Shown: in pieces, positions 44,225 through 52,524 of the stretch | Position numbering within the stretch: the first letter of the stretch is position 1 | Layout of the letters: the number at the start of each line of letters is the position of its first letter | Assembly (NCBI RefSeq): GCF_900110455.1 | Contig: NZ_FOIS01000002.1 | Coordinates: 744,001 to 808,000, forward strand | Direction of reading: 5' to 3' | From: Natrinema salifodinae | Lineage (GTDB): Archaea > Halobacteriota > Halobacteria > Halobacteriales > Natrialbaceae | DNA: 64,000 nt | Position numbers and translations under genes: made by a program | Notes under the pieces: model-generated | The model's database searches: none | What the model was told of the DNA's origin: nothing | The model's input: only the letters and a program-made list of their open reading frames with translations

Positions 44225-45238
44225 ATGATCGAGGTTCTCGGACTGCTCGCGCTCGCCGCCGCCGGTACGGCGGTCGTCTGGAAGGGCAGCGTCTGGCTCG
44301 AGGACTCCGCGAACGCTCTCGCGGCCAGCTACGGCCTGCCGATGGTCGTCCAGGGAGCGGTCGTCGCCGCCGCGGGCTCGAGCATGCCCGAACTGGCGAG
44401 CGTGCTGCTCGCGACGCTGCTGCACGGCGAGTTCGAGCTCGGCGTTGGGTCGATCGTCGGCTCGGCGGTATTCAACCTTCTCGTGATCCCCGGCATGGCG
44501 GTGGTCTACGGCGGCGGGATCGACACGACTCGCGAACTAGTTTACAAGGAGGCGCTGTTCTACATGCTCGCCGTCGCGACGCTGCTGTTGACGTTTTCGC
44601 TGGCGGTCATCTACAACCCGGTCGACCGAGCCGACACACTCGTCCGCGGGACCGTCTCGCGACAGCTCGCGCTGGTCCCGATCGTACTGTACGGGCTCTA
44701 CCTGTTCACCCAGTATCTCGATGCCAGGGGCGCCGACGTGACGGCCGATACCTCGGTCGACCGCGCTCGCTCCTGGCTCTGGTTCGGCCTCGGCCTGGTG
44801 TTCATCATCGGGGGCGTGGAGGGCCTGGTCCGGGCGGCGATCGGACTCGGTGACGCCTTCGGGACGCCCTCGTTCCTCTGGGGGATGACTGTCGTCGCGG
44901 CCGGCTCGAGCCTACCCGACACGTTCGTCAGTATGGCGGCCGCGCAGGCCGATCGGCCGACGGTAACGTTGGCGAACGTCTTGGGAAGCAACACGTTCGA
45001 CTTACTCGTCGCCATTCCCGTCGGGGTGCTCGCAGCGGGGTCGCTGACGGTCACCTTCTCACACGTCGTCCCGATGATCGCTTTCCTAATTGCCGCGACG
45101 ATCTTCTTCTTCGCGATTTCGCGGACCGGAATGTATCTCTCCCGCCGGGAGGGGTGGGCGCTGCTCGCGCTGTACACGGCGTTCGTCTGCTGGCTGCTCC
45201 TCGAGAGTCTCCGGATCACCAGCGTCCTCGAACTCTGA
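44225..45238 (+). CDS. Sodium/calcium exchanger family protein (CaCA)
   Basis: A 337-residue membrane transporter with about ten helices in two inverted repeats. Each repeat has its alpha motif: GSSMPELASVL with GSAVFNLLVIPG near residues 55-90, and GSSLPDTFVSM with GSNTFDLLVAIPV near residues 230-260. The paired acidic residues (Glu and Asp) of these motifs bind the cation. Family members exchange Ca or other cations for Na; direct calcium specificity is inferred. Its position beside calcium-binding PhoX proteins may or may not be meaningful. Confidence 0.92.
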   Translation: MIEVLGLLALAAAGTAVVWKGSVWLEDSANALAASYGLPMVVQGAVVAAAGSSMPELASVLLATLLHGEFELGVGSIVGSAVFNLLVIPGMAVVYGGGIDTTRELVYKEALFYMLAVATLLLTFSLAVIYNPVDRADTLVRGTVSRQLALVPIVLYGLYLFTQYLDARGADVTADTSVDRARSWLWFGLGLVFIIGGVEGLVRAAIGLGDAFGTPSFLWGMTVVAAGSSLPDTFVSMAAAQADRPTVTLANVLGSNTFDLLVAIPVGVLAAGSLTVTFSHVVPMIAFLIAATIFFFAISRTGMYLSRREGWALLALYTAFVCWLLLESLRITSVLEL

Positions 45239-45352
45239 GGGCGGGTCCAGCTATCGATACTCGACTCGGACCCGGACCCGGTTCGCCTCATGGCGTCGAA
45301 GAAGAAGTGACGGCACCCGATACGTGCCAGCGAGAGCGATCTGTCGTACCGA

Positions 45353-45544
45353 TCAGGGATCGGCGGGAGTCGGACGGTCGACGTCGCGATCGTCCGCGAC
45401 GGCGTCTCGGTCGTCCTCTTCGTCGGTATCAGAATCGCCATCGGCACCGGTGCCGGCGATCGGCAGCCCGGTACCGTGGTCGCCGTCCGTTCCGAGGAGG
45501 CGAGCGAATCGACGACGTTCCGCGGCGTGTCTGTCCAAACTCAT
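45353..45544 (-). CDS. Small acidic hypothetical protein
   Basis: A possible 63-residue protein with a charged N-terminus (MSLDRHAAERRRFARLL) and a tail almost wholly Asp, Glu, Gly and Ala. Its acidity fits a halophile, but no conserved family is seen and the start is preceded by no clear promoter. It lies in an otherwise gene-poor 500-base region. Confidence 0.4.
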   Translation of the reverse strand: MSLDRHAAERRRFARLLGTDGDHGTGLPIAGTGADGDSDTDEEDDRDAVADDRDVDRPTPADP

Positions 45545-45754
45545 ACCCCAAAACGATGGCCGTGTCCCTTGTAGTAATAGAGCTCATTTACGGTCGAAAC
45601 CCATCGCTTCCTCGCGAAACGGTTCCGATGCCGGACCCGAAATTCCCGTCATTGACCGCGCTCTCGTCGAATCGCTCGAAACCGATCCCGAACCGGGCCG
45701 GACGCTGTCAAAACAACGTAACATCCTTTTCCGTCACGCCCCTGTGCCGCTATA

Positions 45755-46285
45755 ATGACCGACCTTCCAACCCCCGTCGAACGCGAACTCGAGTCCCACG
45801 ACGCGTTCGCGCGGACCGACGAGGGATACGACCTCACGACGACCGTTTTCGACACGACTGTCACGGCCGATGACGCCGACGGGAAGCGCGACGGCCGATT
45901 TCGCGTCACCGTCTTCCTCCCGACGCTCGACGCCGCCGTCGCCGACGAAGTCGTCGCGAACGTCGTCGAGGACGGCTGGTTCGAGACCCTCGAACGCCGC
46001 CTGCAGGATGTCTTCGGCGTCGCCCACACGAGCACCCACGACGACCCCGTCGTCGAACGCGACACCGACGAGGTCCGCGTCCGCCTCGAGTACACCGCCT
46101 GGGACGCCGGCGAGGGCGCCGAGGACGCCAAGGCTCTCATCGAGTTCGTCGAGGGAACGTTCGCCCAGGGGATCATCCCTGGCTACGAGTACCGCGGCCC
46201 GGCGGCGACGCTGCTCGAGAACGCCCAAAACCGGGGCCAGCAGGCCGCGGACGGCGACGGACACAGCGGCGGCATGCCGATGTGA
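45755..46285 (+). CDS. Conserved haloarchaeal protein, DUF5813-like
   Basis: A 176-residue soluble protein: VERELESHDAFARTDEGYDLTTTVFDTTVTADD at the N-terminus and EYTAWDAGEGAEDAKALIEFVEGTFAQGIIPGYEY near the end look like the haloarchaeal family I know as DUF5813 (function unknown). The last residues (GHSGGMPM) are Gly/Met-rich. A CCTTTTCC patch sits 27 bases before the start, consistent with a leaderless message. Confidence 0.85.
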   Translation: MTDLPTPVERELESHDAFARTDEGYDLTTTVFDTTVTADDADGKRDGRFRVTVFLPTLDAAVADEVVANVVEDGWFETLERRLQDVFGVAHTSTHDDPVVERDTDEVRVRLEYTAWDAGEGAEDAKALIEFVEGTFAQGIIPGYEYRGPAATLLENAQNRGQQAADGDGHSGGMPM

Positions 46286-46754
46286 ACCGAAATTTTCCAC
46301 CGCGGGCCAGCAAGGTTCTCCGTCGGTGAAATCTTCGAAAGAACGCTTTGCATCGCTGCCATCACGTGTTTCGTTCCGCTCAGTTTCAGTCGGAAGACTC
46401 CACACTCCCCTCCGTTCATTTCGATCAGTCGTCGGCTCGCTGTGCCTGCGGCCTCTCTCTGCAGGGGGTATCCTCGACTGAACTGTCGTTCGAAAACACC
46501 AGTTAGGGATGGCCGAGAGAGGGACGCGAGCAGACGCGAGCGTCGCTCGACCCGGGAAGAGGCAGGGCGTAACTGATACCAACCGCGAGCGAACCGAAGT
46601 GTGAGCGAGCGGGCCGACGACTGACGTGGAGAGCGCGCCGCGCTCGGAACGGACGAAGGAGTGCTTTTGGTCCACAGCTTTTACCGAGGGACGCCGCGCT
46701 GTGTGGCAGCTATGCTGCCGTCAGCGCGACAGACCGCAGCGTAAAAGGTGGGTT
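46286..46754. other. Intergenic 470 bases with dispersed-repeat-like sequence
   Basis: No gene supported. From about 46505 to 46720 the sequence has the GCGAGCGAACCGAAG/GTGAGCGAGCGGGCC-type pattern and a perfect 15-base palindrome (46631-46645, arms GAGCGCG), followed by GCTTTTGGTCCACAGCTTTT, all typical of short repeat-like spacers seen between haloarchaeal genes. Frames here are short and Arg/Ser-rich. Confidence 0.5.
46631..46645. repeat. Perfect 15-base inverted repeat in spacer
   Basis: GAGCGCG, one base, then its reverse complement CGCGCTC. Part of the repeat-like spacer. Confidence 0.6.
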
Positions 46755-46985
46755 TTAGTCCATCGCGATGTACGTCTGCGTGTCCTCGACGCCCTCGATG
46801 GACTGGATGCGGGTGGCTGCGATCTCCTTGACTTCGGCGGGCGTCTCGACCCGCGCCTTGGCGATAAGATCGACGTCGCCGGCGACGATGTGGGCCGACT
46901 GAACGCCCGCGATGGATTTGATATTGTCTCTGAGCCGATCCGCCTCGCCGGTGTTCGCTTTGATCATAACGAATGCCGTAACCAT
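46755..46985 (-). CDS. Stand-alone Lrp/AsnC ligand-binding (RAM) domain protein
   Basis: A 76-residue protein that is only the C-terminal RAM domain of Lrp/AsnC regulators, without a DNA-binding part: VTAFVMIKANTGEADRLRDNIKSIAGVQSAHIVAGDVDLIAKARVETPAEVKEI. It binds amino acids or other small ligands in known relatives. Its ATG overlaps the TrkA stop by one base (TGATG), so it is translationally coupled to that potassium-channel regulator. A close paralogue is encoded at 48072-48302. Confidence 0.9.
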   Translation of the reverse strand: MVTAFVMIKANTGEADRLRDNIKSIAGVQSAHIVAGDVDLIAKARVETPAEVKEIAATRIQSIEGVEDTQTYIAMD

Positions 46986-47842
46986 CAGTTGACACCTCCG
47001 GAATCGGAGTTCGAATTCGAATTGGAGTCGGAGTCAGTGCTGGAATCGGTATCGGAGTCGGAATTAGACGGCGAAGCGGCGTCCGAACCCGCATCCGCCT
47101 CGAGCGTCAGTTCCGTCGCCGCCGACCCCGGCCCCGATCCCGTCCCCGCTCCGCCCGTCCCTGCGTTGGCGGCCGCCTGGTCGGCCGACTCGCCGACGAG
47201 CAGTTGGCGGACGTCGCTCAGGACGTCGAAGTCCGCGAGGACGACGAGTCGGTCGCCGTCCTCGATCGAGAGGTCTTCGGTCGGGATCTCGAGGGTCCGC
47301 CCGTCCTTGCCGAAGGCGAGGACGGTCGCGTCGGCGGGCAGTTGCAGTTCGCTGATCGTGTAGCCGTTGACCGGGGCCGCGTCGGTAATCGTGAGTTCGA
47401 CGACCTGCAGGTGGGGTGCGACGTCGGCGATGGCGCGGATCGTCCCGCCCAGGAGGGCGTTTTTCGCGCCGATCGCGCCGAGGCGCTCGGGGTAGATCAC
47501 TTCGTTCACCTGGTCGGCGTACTTGCGGTAGATCTCCTCGCGGTAGGCCTCGTCAATGCGCATGACCGTCCGACAGCCGTAGTGGTTAGCGATCATGCAC
47601 GCGGTAAAGTTGACGTTGAGGTCGCCGGAGAGCGCGCCGACGGCGTCGGCCGACGCGACGCCGGCCTCCTCGAGGACGGTCTCGCGGGAGCCGTCTCCCT
47701 CGACGACGGAAAACCCCTGATCGCGGGCGCGCCTGATCGTCGGCTCGTCGCGTTCGACGAGCGTCACCTCGTGGTCCTCGTCGCGCAAGACCCGCGCCGT
47801 CCGTAGGCCGACCCGTCCAGCCCCGATAATCACGAACCGCAT
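46985..47842 (-). CDS. TrkA-type potassium channel regulator (RCK/KTN + TrkA-C)
   Basis: A 285-residue cytosolic gating subunit for Trk/Ktr potassium channels. The N-terminal RCK domain has the Rossmann motif FVIIGAGRVGLRTA (GxGxxG) and the acidic VERDE end; about residues 130-215 hold the TrkA-C domain (VVELTITDAAPVNGYTISEL to LSIEDGDRLVVLADFD). The last 70 residues form a low-complexity tail of Ser, Asp, Asn and Thr, which is unusual for TrkA. No channel subunit (TrkH) is seen next to it. Coupled to the RAM protein downstream. Confidence 0.93.
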   Translation of the reverse strand: MRFVIIGAGRVGLRTARVLRDEDHEVTLVERDEPTIRRARDQGFSVVEGDGSRETVLEEAGVASADAVGALSGDLNVNFTACMIANHYGCRTVMRIDEAYREEIYRKYADQVNEVIYPERLGAIGAKNALLGGTIRAIADVAPHLQVVELTITDAAPVNGYTISELQLPADATVLAFGKDGRTLEIPTEDLSIEDGDRLVVLADFDVLSDVRQLLVGESADQAAANAGTGGAGTGSGPGSAATELTLEADAGSDAASPSNSDSDTDSSTDSDSNSNSNSDSGGVN

Positions 47843-48071
47843 GGACGCGAGTACGCCGGCGTCGGTGAATAAGTTTGTCCCCGTTTACCACGGTAGTGAC
47901 TAGCCGGATGCGACCGGAACGGAACCGCGGACGAAAAGCGCAGCTGCGATCGCAGCGACGGAGATCGAAGAGAAATCACGACCGCCGTCGACGGAACGGC
48001 GCCGCCGGATGGCGTTGCTGGGATGGTGTCGACGGCCGCACCGGGCCCTAATCGCCGCCCCCGCTCGTGTG

Positions 48072-48302
48072 TTATCCCATCGCGATGTACGTCTTCGTGT
48101 CGGTGACGCCGTCGAGTCCCTGCAGTCGCGAGGAGACGGTTCGGAGCACCTCGTAGACCTCCGATGCGTCGATCTCCGCGATGATGTCGTAGTTGCCCGC
48201 GACGATGTGGGCGTCGGCTACCGACTCGAGATCACCGATCTCTGCGAGCAGGCCCTCGGACTTTCCGGCGGCCGTCTTCACCATGATGAACGCGTGGACC
48301 AT
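48072..48302 (-). CDS. Stand-alone Lrp/AsnC ligand-binding (RAM) domain protein, second copy
   Basis: A 76-residue paralogue of the RAM protein beside TrkA: VHAFIMVKTAAGKSEGLLAEIGDLESVADAHIVAGNYDIIAEIDASEVYEVL and the C-terminal GVTDTKTYIAMG. No DNA-binding helix. The start at 48302 is chosen by comparison with the paralogue. It stands 230 bases upstream of the TrkA gene on the same strand and could be transcribed with it, though a promoter for TrkA between them cannot be excluded. Confidence 0.88.
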   Translation of the reverse strand: MVHAFIMVKTAAGKSEGLLAEIGDLESVADAHIVAGNYDIIAEIDASEVYEVLRTVSSRLQGLDGVTDTKTYIAMG

Positions 48303-48443
48303 CGGGGGCGTGGTACACCGTGACACGACTAAAGCCTTTGCCCGAAGCGAGCGACTCGTGGAAACAACCATCGGGCGGGACCGTCGGCGGTCCGGCGCTC
48401 AGTGGCTGTGCGGTCCGTCGGTTCGTGAAGCTGTGCGCAGCGG

Positions 48444-49049
48444 TTATCGGGACGCCGACACCGCCTCGTCCAGGGCGTCGGTCACCGCGTCGAGAACGTC
48501 GGCCGGCGACTGCATCGCGTCGACGCGGACGAACCGGTCAGGGTCGCGCTCGATGAGTCGCTCGTAGTTGTCCCGTACCGACGCGAGGTACTCGGCCCGT
48601 TCGAACTTGTTCGTCGTCCCCGCGCGGGTCGCGGCGGTCTCCGGATCGAGGTCGAGGTAGATCGTCAGATCCGGCGTAATCGAGAACGGCTCGTGGATGT
48701 CGACGACGTACTCGAGCGGGTCCGCGAGATCGTGTTCCTCGGCCGTCTCGAGGGTCGCACCCTGATAGGCGAACCGGGAGTCGGAGTAGCGGTCGGAGAT
48801 CACGAGGTCGCCGCGCTCGAGGGCGGGTTCGATCACCCGCGAGAGGTGATCGGCGTGGTCGGCGGTGTAGAGGAACAGTTCCGCGAGCGGGTCGGCATCG
48901 TCGTCCTCGATCGAGCGGTAGACGGCGTCGCCGTACCAGGAGTCGTTCGTGGGTTCGCGGGTGAACTCCGCGTCGGGATAGCGCTCTTGGAGTGCCTCCC
49001 AGACCGTCGTCTTGCCGCTGCCGTCCAGTCCCTCGAGCGTGACCAGCAT
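48444..49049 (-). CDS. tmk: Thymidylate kinase
   Basis: Phosphorylates dTMP to dTDP. A 201-residue P-loop kinase with [11 protein letters not shown] (Walker A), TREPTND, the DRY-type base-binding motif [15 protein letters not shown] (about residue 90) and [14 protein letters not shown]. The ATG at 49049 is preferred over a GTG at 49055. It diverges from the next gene; 103 bases separate the starts. Confidence 0.95.
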   Translation of the reverse strand: MLVTLEGLDGSGKTTVWEALQERYPDAEFTREPTNDSWYGDAVYRSIEDDDADPLAELFLYTADHADHLSRVIEPALERGDLVISDRYSDSRFAYQGATLETAEEHDLADPLEYVVDIHEPFSITPDLTIYLDLDPETAATRAGTTNKFERAEYLASVRDNYERLIERDPDRFVRVDAMQSPADVLDAVTDALDEAVSASR

Positions 49050-49152
49050 GCTCACACCTCGTCGTGACGGCTACTACAATCTGTCGAGAGGGACGGGCGG
49101 CCTTACGGCATCGCCGTCCACCTATTTATCGCTGGGCGATCACATTCCGCGT

Positions 49153-50073
49153 ATGGACGTTCTCGTCGCCGGCGGCACCGGCTTCATCGGCACGAACCTG
49201 TGTGCGGAACTGGCCGAGCGCGGCCATCGAGTGACGGCGCTCTCGCGGTCGCCGGACGACGGCGACCTCCCCCCGGGCGTCGAGGCGGCGATGGGCGACG
49301 TCGGCGCCTACGACTCGATCGTCGACACGGTTGCGGGCCGCGACGCCGTCGTCAACCTCGTCTCGCTCTCGCCGCTCTACCAGCCCCGCGGCGACAAGAG
49401 CCACGAGGAGGTCCACCTCGGCGGCACCGAGAACCTAGTCCGCGCGGCCGAGGAGGGCGGCGTCGACCGCTTCCTCCAACTGAGCGGACTGGGTGCCGAT
49501 CCAGATGGCGACACCGCTTTCATCCGCGCCAAGGGCAAGGCGGAAGCTGTGGTCCGCTCGGCGGATCTCGACTGGACGATCGTCCGTCCATCCGTCGTCT
49601 TCGGCGACGGCGGCGAGTTCGTCGAGTTCACGAAGACCCTGACGACGCCGTACGTGACCGGCCTGCCAGGCGGCGGGAAGACGCGGTTCCAGCCCATCTG
49701 GGTCGGCGACCTCGTCCCCATGCTGGCCGATGCGCTCGAGGACGACGCCCACGTCGGAGAGATCTACGAACTCGCCGGCCCGCAGATCCTCACCCTCGCC
49801 GACGTGACGGAACTGGCCTACGCGGCCGAGGGGAAAGACGTCACGATCGTGCCGATCCCGATGGGCCTGGCCAAACTCGGTCTCTCCGCGATCGACTCAG
49901 TGCCCGGCGTTCCGTTCGGCGCGGACCAGGCCAGGTCGCTCGAGTTCGACAACACGGTCGCCGACAACGACATCACCGCGTTCGGGCACGAGCCGGCGGC
50001 GTTGACGACGTTGGGGGAGTATCTCGGGTTCGAGGGGCGGCGTTCCCACGAGCGAGCGAAGGGAACGGCCTGA
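49153..50073 (+). CDS. NAD(P)-binding complex I NDUFA9-like / epimerase protein
   Basis: A 306-residue extended SDR-type protein: N-terminal GGTGFIGTNLC (NAD(P) binding), VNLVSLSPLY, LSGLGADPDGDTAFIRAKGKAE (with the Lys of the atypical active site), WTIVRPSVVFG. It groups with NDUFA9-like quinone-oxidoreductase-associated SDRs found in archaea, whose function is not established. The start at 49153 gives the canonical N-terminus. A TATA-like TTTATCG lies about 25 bases upstream. Confidence 0.88.
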   Translation: MDVLVAGGTGFIGTNLCAELAERGHRVTALSRSPDDGDLPPGVEAAMGDVGAYDSIVDTVAGRDAVVNLVSLSPLYQPRGDKSHEEVHLGGTENLVRAAEEGGVDRFLQLSGLGADPDGDTAFIRAKGKAEAVVRSADLDWTIVRPSVVFGDGGEFVEFTKTLTTPYVTGLPGGGKTRFQPIWVGDLVPMLADALEDDAHVGEIYELAGPQILTLADVTELAYAAEGKDVTIVPIPMGLAKLGLSAIDSVPGVPFGADQARSLEFDNTVADNDITAFGHEPAALTTLGEYLGFEGRRSHERAKGTA

Positions 50074-50249
50074 CACCGTCCCGGCTCATCGCTCGGCGTC
50101 GATCCCGAGTGTCGGACGCCTAATATAAAGGAGTAGGTCTTTCGGAGTAAAAGGATCTTACTGGTGGCGAATACACCGCCGTAAACCGCCATACGCGGCC
50201 GAATCGAGCTAATATTGAATTAGTCGGGAAATTCAGCTTAGCACAAGAC

Positions 50250-50255
50250 TTATAT
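50250..50255 (+). promoter_or_regulatory. TATA box of cetZ
   Basis: TTATAT about 45-50 bases before the ATG; it implies a short leader of about 20 bases that contains GGAG (50282-50285), one of the few Shine-Dalgarno-like leaders in this window. Confidence 0.45.
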
Positions 50256-50299
50256 CCTCTATCGCTCTGTACCAATCCAACGGAGCCCCCTGACAAACA

Positions 50300-51478
50300 A
50301 TGAAGCTGGCGATGATCGGATTCGGACAGGCCGGTGGCAAGATCGTCGATCGATTCCTCGAATACGACGATCGGACGAACAGCGGAATCGTCCGCGCGGC
50401 GATCGCTGTCAACTCCGCGAAAGCGGACCTCATCGGTCTCGACAACATTCCACAGGAGAATCGCGTACTCATCGGCCAGGCCCGAGTAAAGGGCCACGGC
50501 GTGGGTGCTGACAACGAACTCGGCGCGGAAGTCGCCGAGGAGGACATCGACGAGGTCCAAAACGCCATCGACTCGATCCCGACGCACGAGGTTGACGCCT
50601 TCCTCATCGTCGCCGGGATGGGGGGCGGTACCGGCTCGGGCGGCGCGCCGGTCCTCGCGAAACACCTCAAGCGTATCTACACCATTCCCGTCTACGGTCT
50701 CGGTATTCTGCCCGGTACGGACGAGGGCGGTATCTACACGCTCAACGCCGCTCGATCGTTCCAGACGTTCGTCCGCGAAGTGGACAACCTGATGGTCTTC
50801 GACAACGACTCCTGGCGGCAGACCGGCGAGTCCGTCGAAGGCGGCTACGAGCAGATCAACGAGGAGATCGTCCGCCGCTTTGGCATCCTCTTCGGCGCCG
50901 GCGAGGTCGGCGACGGCCAGGAGGTCGCCGAGAGCGTCGTCGACTCGAGCGAAATCATCAACACGCTCTCCGGCGGCGGCGTCTCCACCGTCGGCTTCGC
51001 GAGCGAAGACGTCGAGCTAAACACGGGCGGCGGCCTCCTCTCGCGCTTTACGGGCGACGGAGCCGGCGACGACGACCTCGACGCCGCCAACACCACGAAC
51101 CGCATCACGAGCCTGGTCCGCAAGGCCGCACTCGGCCGGCTTACCCTCCCTTGTGAGATCGAAGGCACCGAGCGCGCGCTGCTGGTCCTTTCCGGTCCCT
51201 CGGAGTACCTGAACCGGAAAGGCATTGAACGCGGGCGGAAGTGGCTCGAAGAAGAGACCGGCAGCATGGAAGTCCGCGGCGGCGACTACCCGCGCGAGGA
51301 GCCGGAGGTCGCCTCGGCGATCCTGCTCTCGGGCGTGACCAACGTCCCGCGGATCAAGCGCCTCCAGCAGGTCGCCATCGAGGCTCAGGACAACATCGAC
51401 GACATCCAGGCCGAGAGCGAGGAGAACCTCGAGGAACTCGTCGAAGACGACGAAGACGAACTCGAGCCGCTCTTCTAG
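50300..51478 (+). CDS. cetZ: CetZ tubulin-like cytoskeletal protein
   Basis: A 392-residue tubulin/FtsZ-superfamily GTPase involved in haloarchaeal cell-shape control. N-terminal MKLAMIGFGQAGGKIVDRFL, the tubulin signature GMGGGTGSGG (about residues 108-117), YGLGILPGTDEGGIYTLNA and VDNLMVFDND are the CetZ1-type motifs, and the C-terminal tail is acidic (EDDEDELEPLF). The next genes are cofC and cofG, an order I recall from other haloarchaea around cetZ1, which supports the CetZ1 subtype. It has a promoter with a short leader. Confidence 0.95.
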   Translation: MKLAMIGFGQAGGKIVDRFLEYDDRTNSGIVRAAIAVNSAKADLIGLDNIPQENRVLIGQARVKGHGVGADNELGAEVAEEDIDEVQNAIDSIPTHEVDAFLIVAGMGGGTGSGGAPVLAKHLKRIYTIPVYGLGILPGTDEGGIYTLNAARSFQTFVREVDNLMVFDNDSWRQTGESVEGGYEQINEEIVRRFGILFGAGEVGDGQEVAESVVDSSEIINTLSGGGVSTVGFASEDVELNTGGGLLSRFTGDGAGDDDLDAANTTNRITSLVRKAALGRLTLPCEIEGTERALLVLSGPSEYLNRKGIERGRKWLEEETGSMEVRGGDYPREEPEVASAILLSGVTNVPRIKRLQQVAIEAQDNIDDIQAESEENLEELVEDDEDELEPLF

Positions 51479-51705
51479 GCCCACTTTCTTTCGCCGATCG
51501 ACGCCGCAAGCGCCGCGCTTCGCGTTCGTTCCCGGTTCCCGTCTTCGTGTCGGGGGGCAGACTGACCACACCGAGCACCCGGAGAGCGTTCGCGACGCTC
51601 GAAACGTGAGCTCTCGCGGTGCACTCCGGACTCCGGACCCCGAACCTCGAACCCCGAACTCCGACGTACTTTTGACCGCGCCGGAACTATCGCAATCAGA
51701 TCCAG

Positions 51706-52413
51706 ATGCGCGTCGTGGTCCCGTTCGCCGCCGAGACGCCCAAGACCCGCCTCGAAGCCGTGCTCTCGCCGTCCGAGCGCTCGACGGTCGCCCGCGCCAT
51801 GCTCGCGGACGTCCTGCGCGCGATCGTCGAAGCGGGCCACGAACCGACGGTCGTCTCGACCGCGCCGCTCGACCTCGCCGCCCTCGACCTCCCAGGCGAA
51901 GTCGCATCTGCCGCATCGGTCACCGTCGACGAGCGAGCGCTCACGACGGCGGTCAACGCGCGCCTGCCGGGCGGTGACGACGCTAATTCGGACGGCGACG
52001 CCGATCCGGACGCGGTCGCCGTCGTCATGGCCGACCTGGCGCTGGCGACGCCGGACGCGATCGAGCGGCTGCTGACCGCCGACGCCGACGTCGCGATCGC
52101 GCCGGGACGCGGCGGTGGAACCAACGCGCTCGCCGTTCGCCACCCCGAATTCCGCGTCGACTACCACGGCACCTCCTACCTCGATCACCGCGAGATCGCC
52201 CGCGAGATCGGTGCGACGGTTTCGACCGTCGACTCGTTCCGCCTGGCGACCGACGTCGACGAACCCGAGGACCTCGTCGAGGTGCTCGTCCACGGCCGCG
52301 AGCAGGACCGCGCTCCCGACTGCCTGCGGGCGTTCGGATTCGAACTCGACGCGACGGACGGACGGGTGGCGATCGCCCGCGACGACGGCGACGCCGAGAC
52401 GGACTCGGACTAA
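51706..52413 (+). CDS. cofC: 2-phospho-L-lactate guanylyltransferase CofC
   Basis: Makes the activated lactyl (GPP/LPPG) precursor in F420 synthesis. A 235-residue nucleotidyltransferase with MRVVVPFAAETPKTRLEAVLSPSER (N-terminal GTP-binding signature), VVMADLALATPDAIERLL and the later APGRGGGTNALAVRHPEF. The start at 51706 matches the family N-terminus. Near but not in operon with cetZ, 228 bases away; followed by cofG. Confidence 0.94.
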   Translation: MRVVVPFAAETPKTRLEAVLSPSERSTVARAMLADVLRAIVEAGHEPTVVSTAPLDLAALDLPGEVASAASVTVDERALTTAVNARLPGGDDANSDGDADPDAVAVVMADLALATPDAIERLLTADADVAIAPGRGGGTNALAVRHPEFRVDYHGTSYLDHREIAREIGATVSTVDSFRLATDVDEPEDLVEVLVHGREQDRAPDCLRAFGFELDATDGRVAIARDDGDAETDSD

Positions 52414-52524
52414 CGCGGGCACGGTGGTCGCGGTTCGCGGGGTGAGCCGCGGGTCGCCACCGTCGACGGTGGCGGCCACCGCGAAGTGAAGCCCTTATGT
52501 GCCGAGCGACGACACACCGAGGTA

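Noticed and set aside
46183-46640. Small frames in the gene-poor spacer after the DUF5813-like gene
   Set aside because: Ser/Arg-rich with repeat-like DNA beneath; no family features.
46990-47110. GAATCGGAGTCGG-type tandem runs as a minisatellite
   Set aside because: They encode the Ser/Asp/Asn-rich tail of TrkA and are explained by codon repetition.
50120-50665. Minus-strand frame over the cetZ promoter and start
   Set aside because: Overlaps the well-supported cetZ coding sequence antisense and has no recognisable domain.
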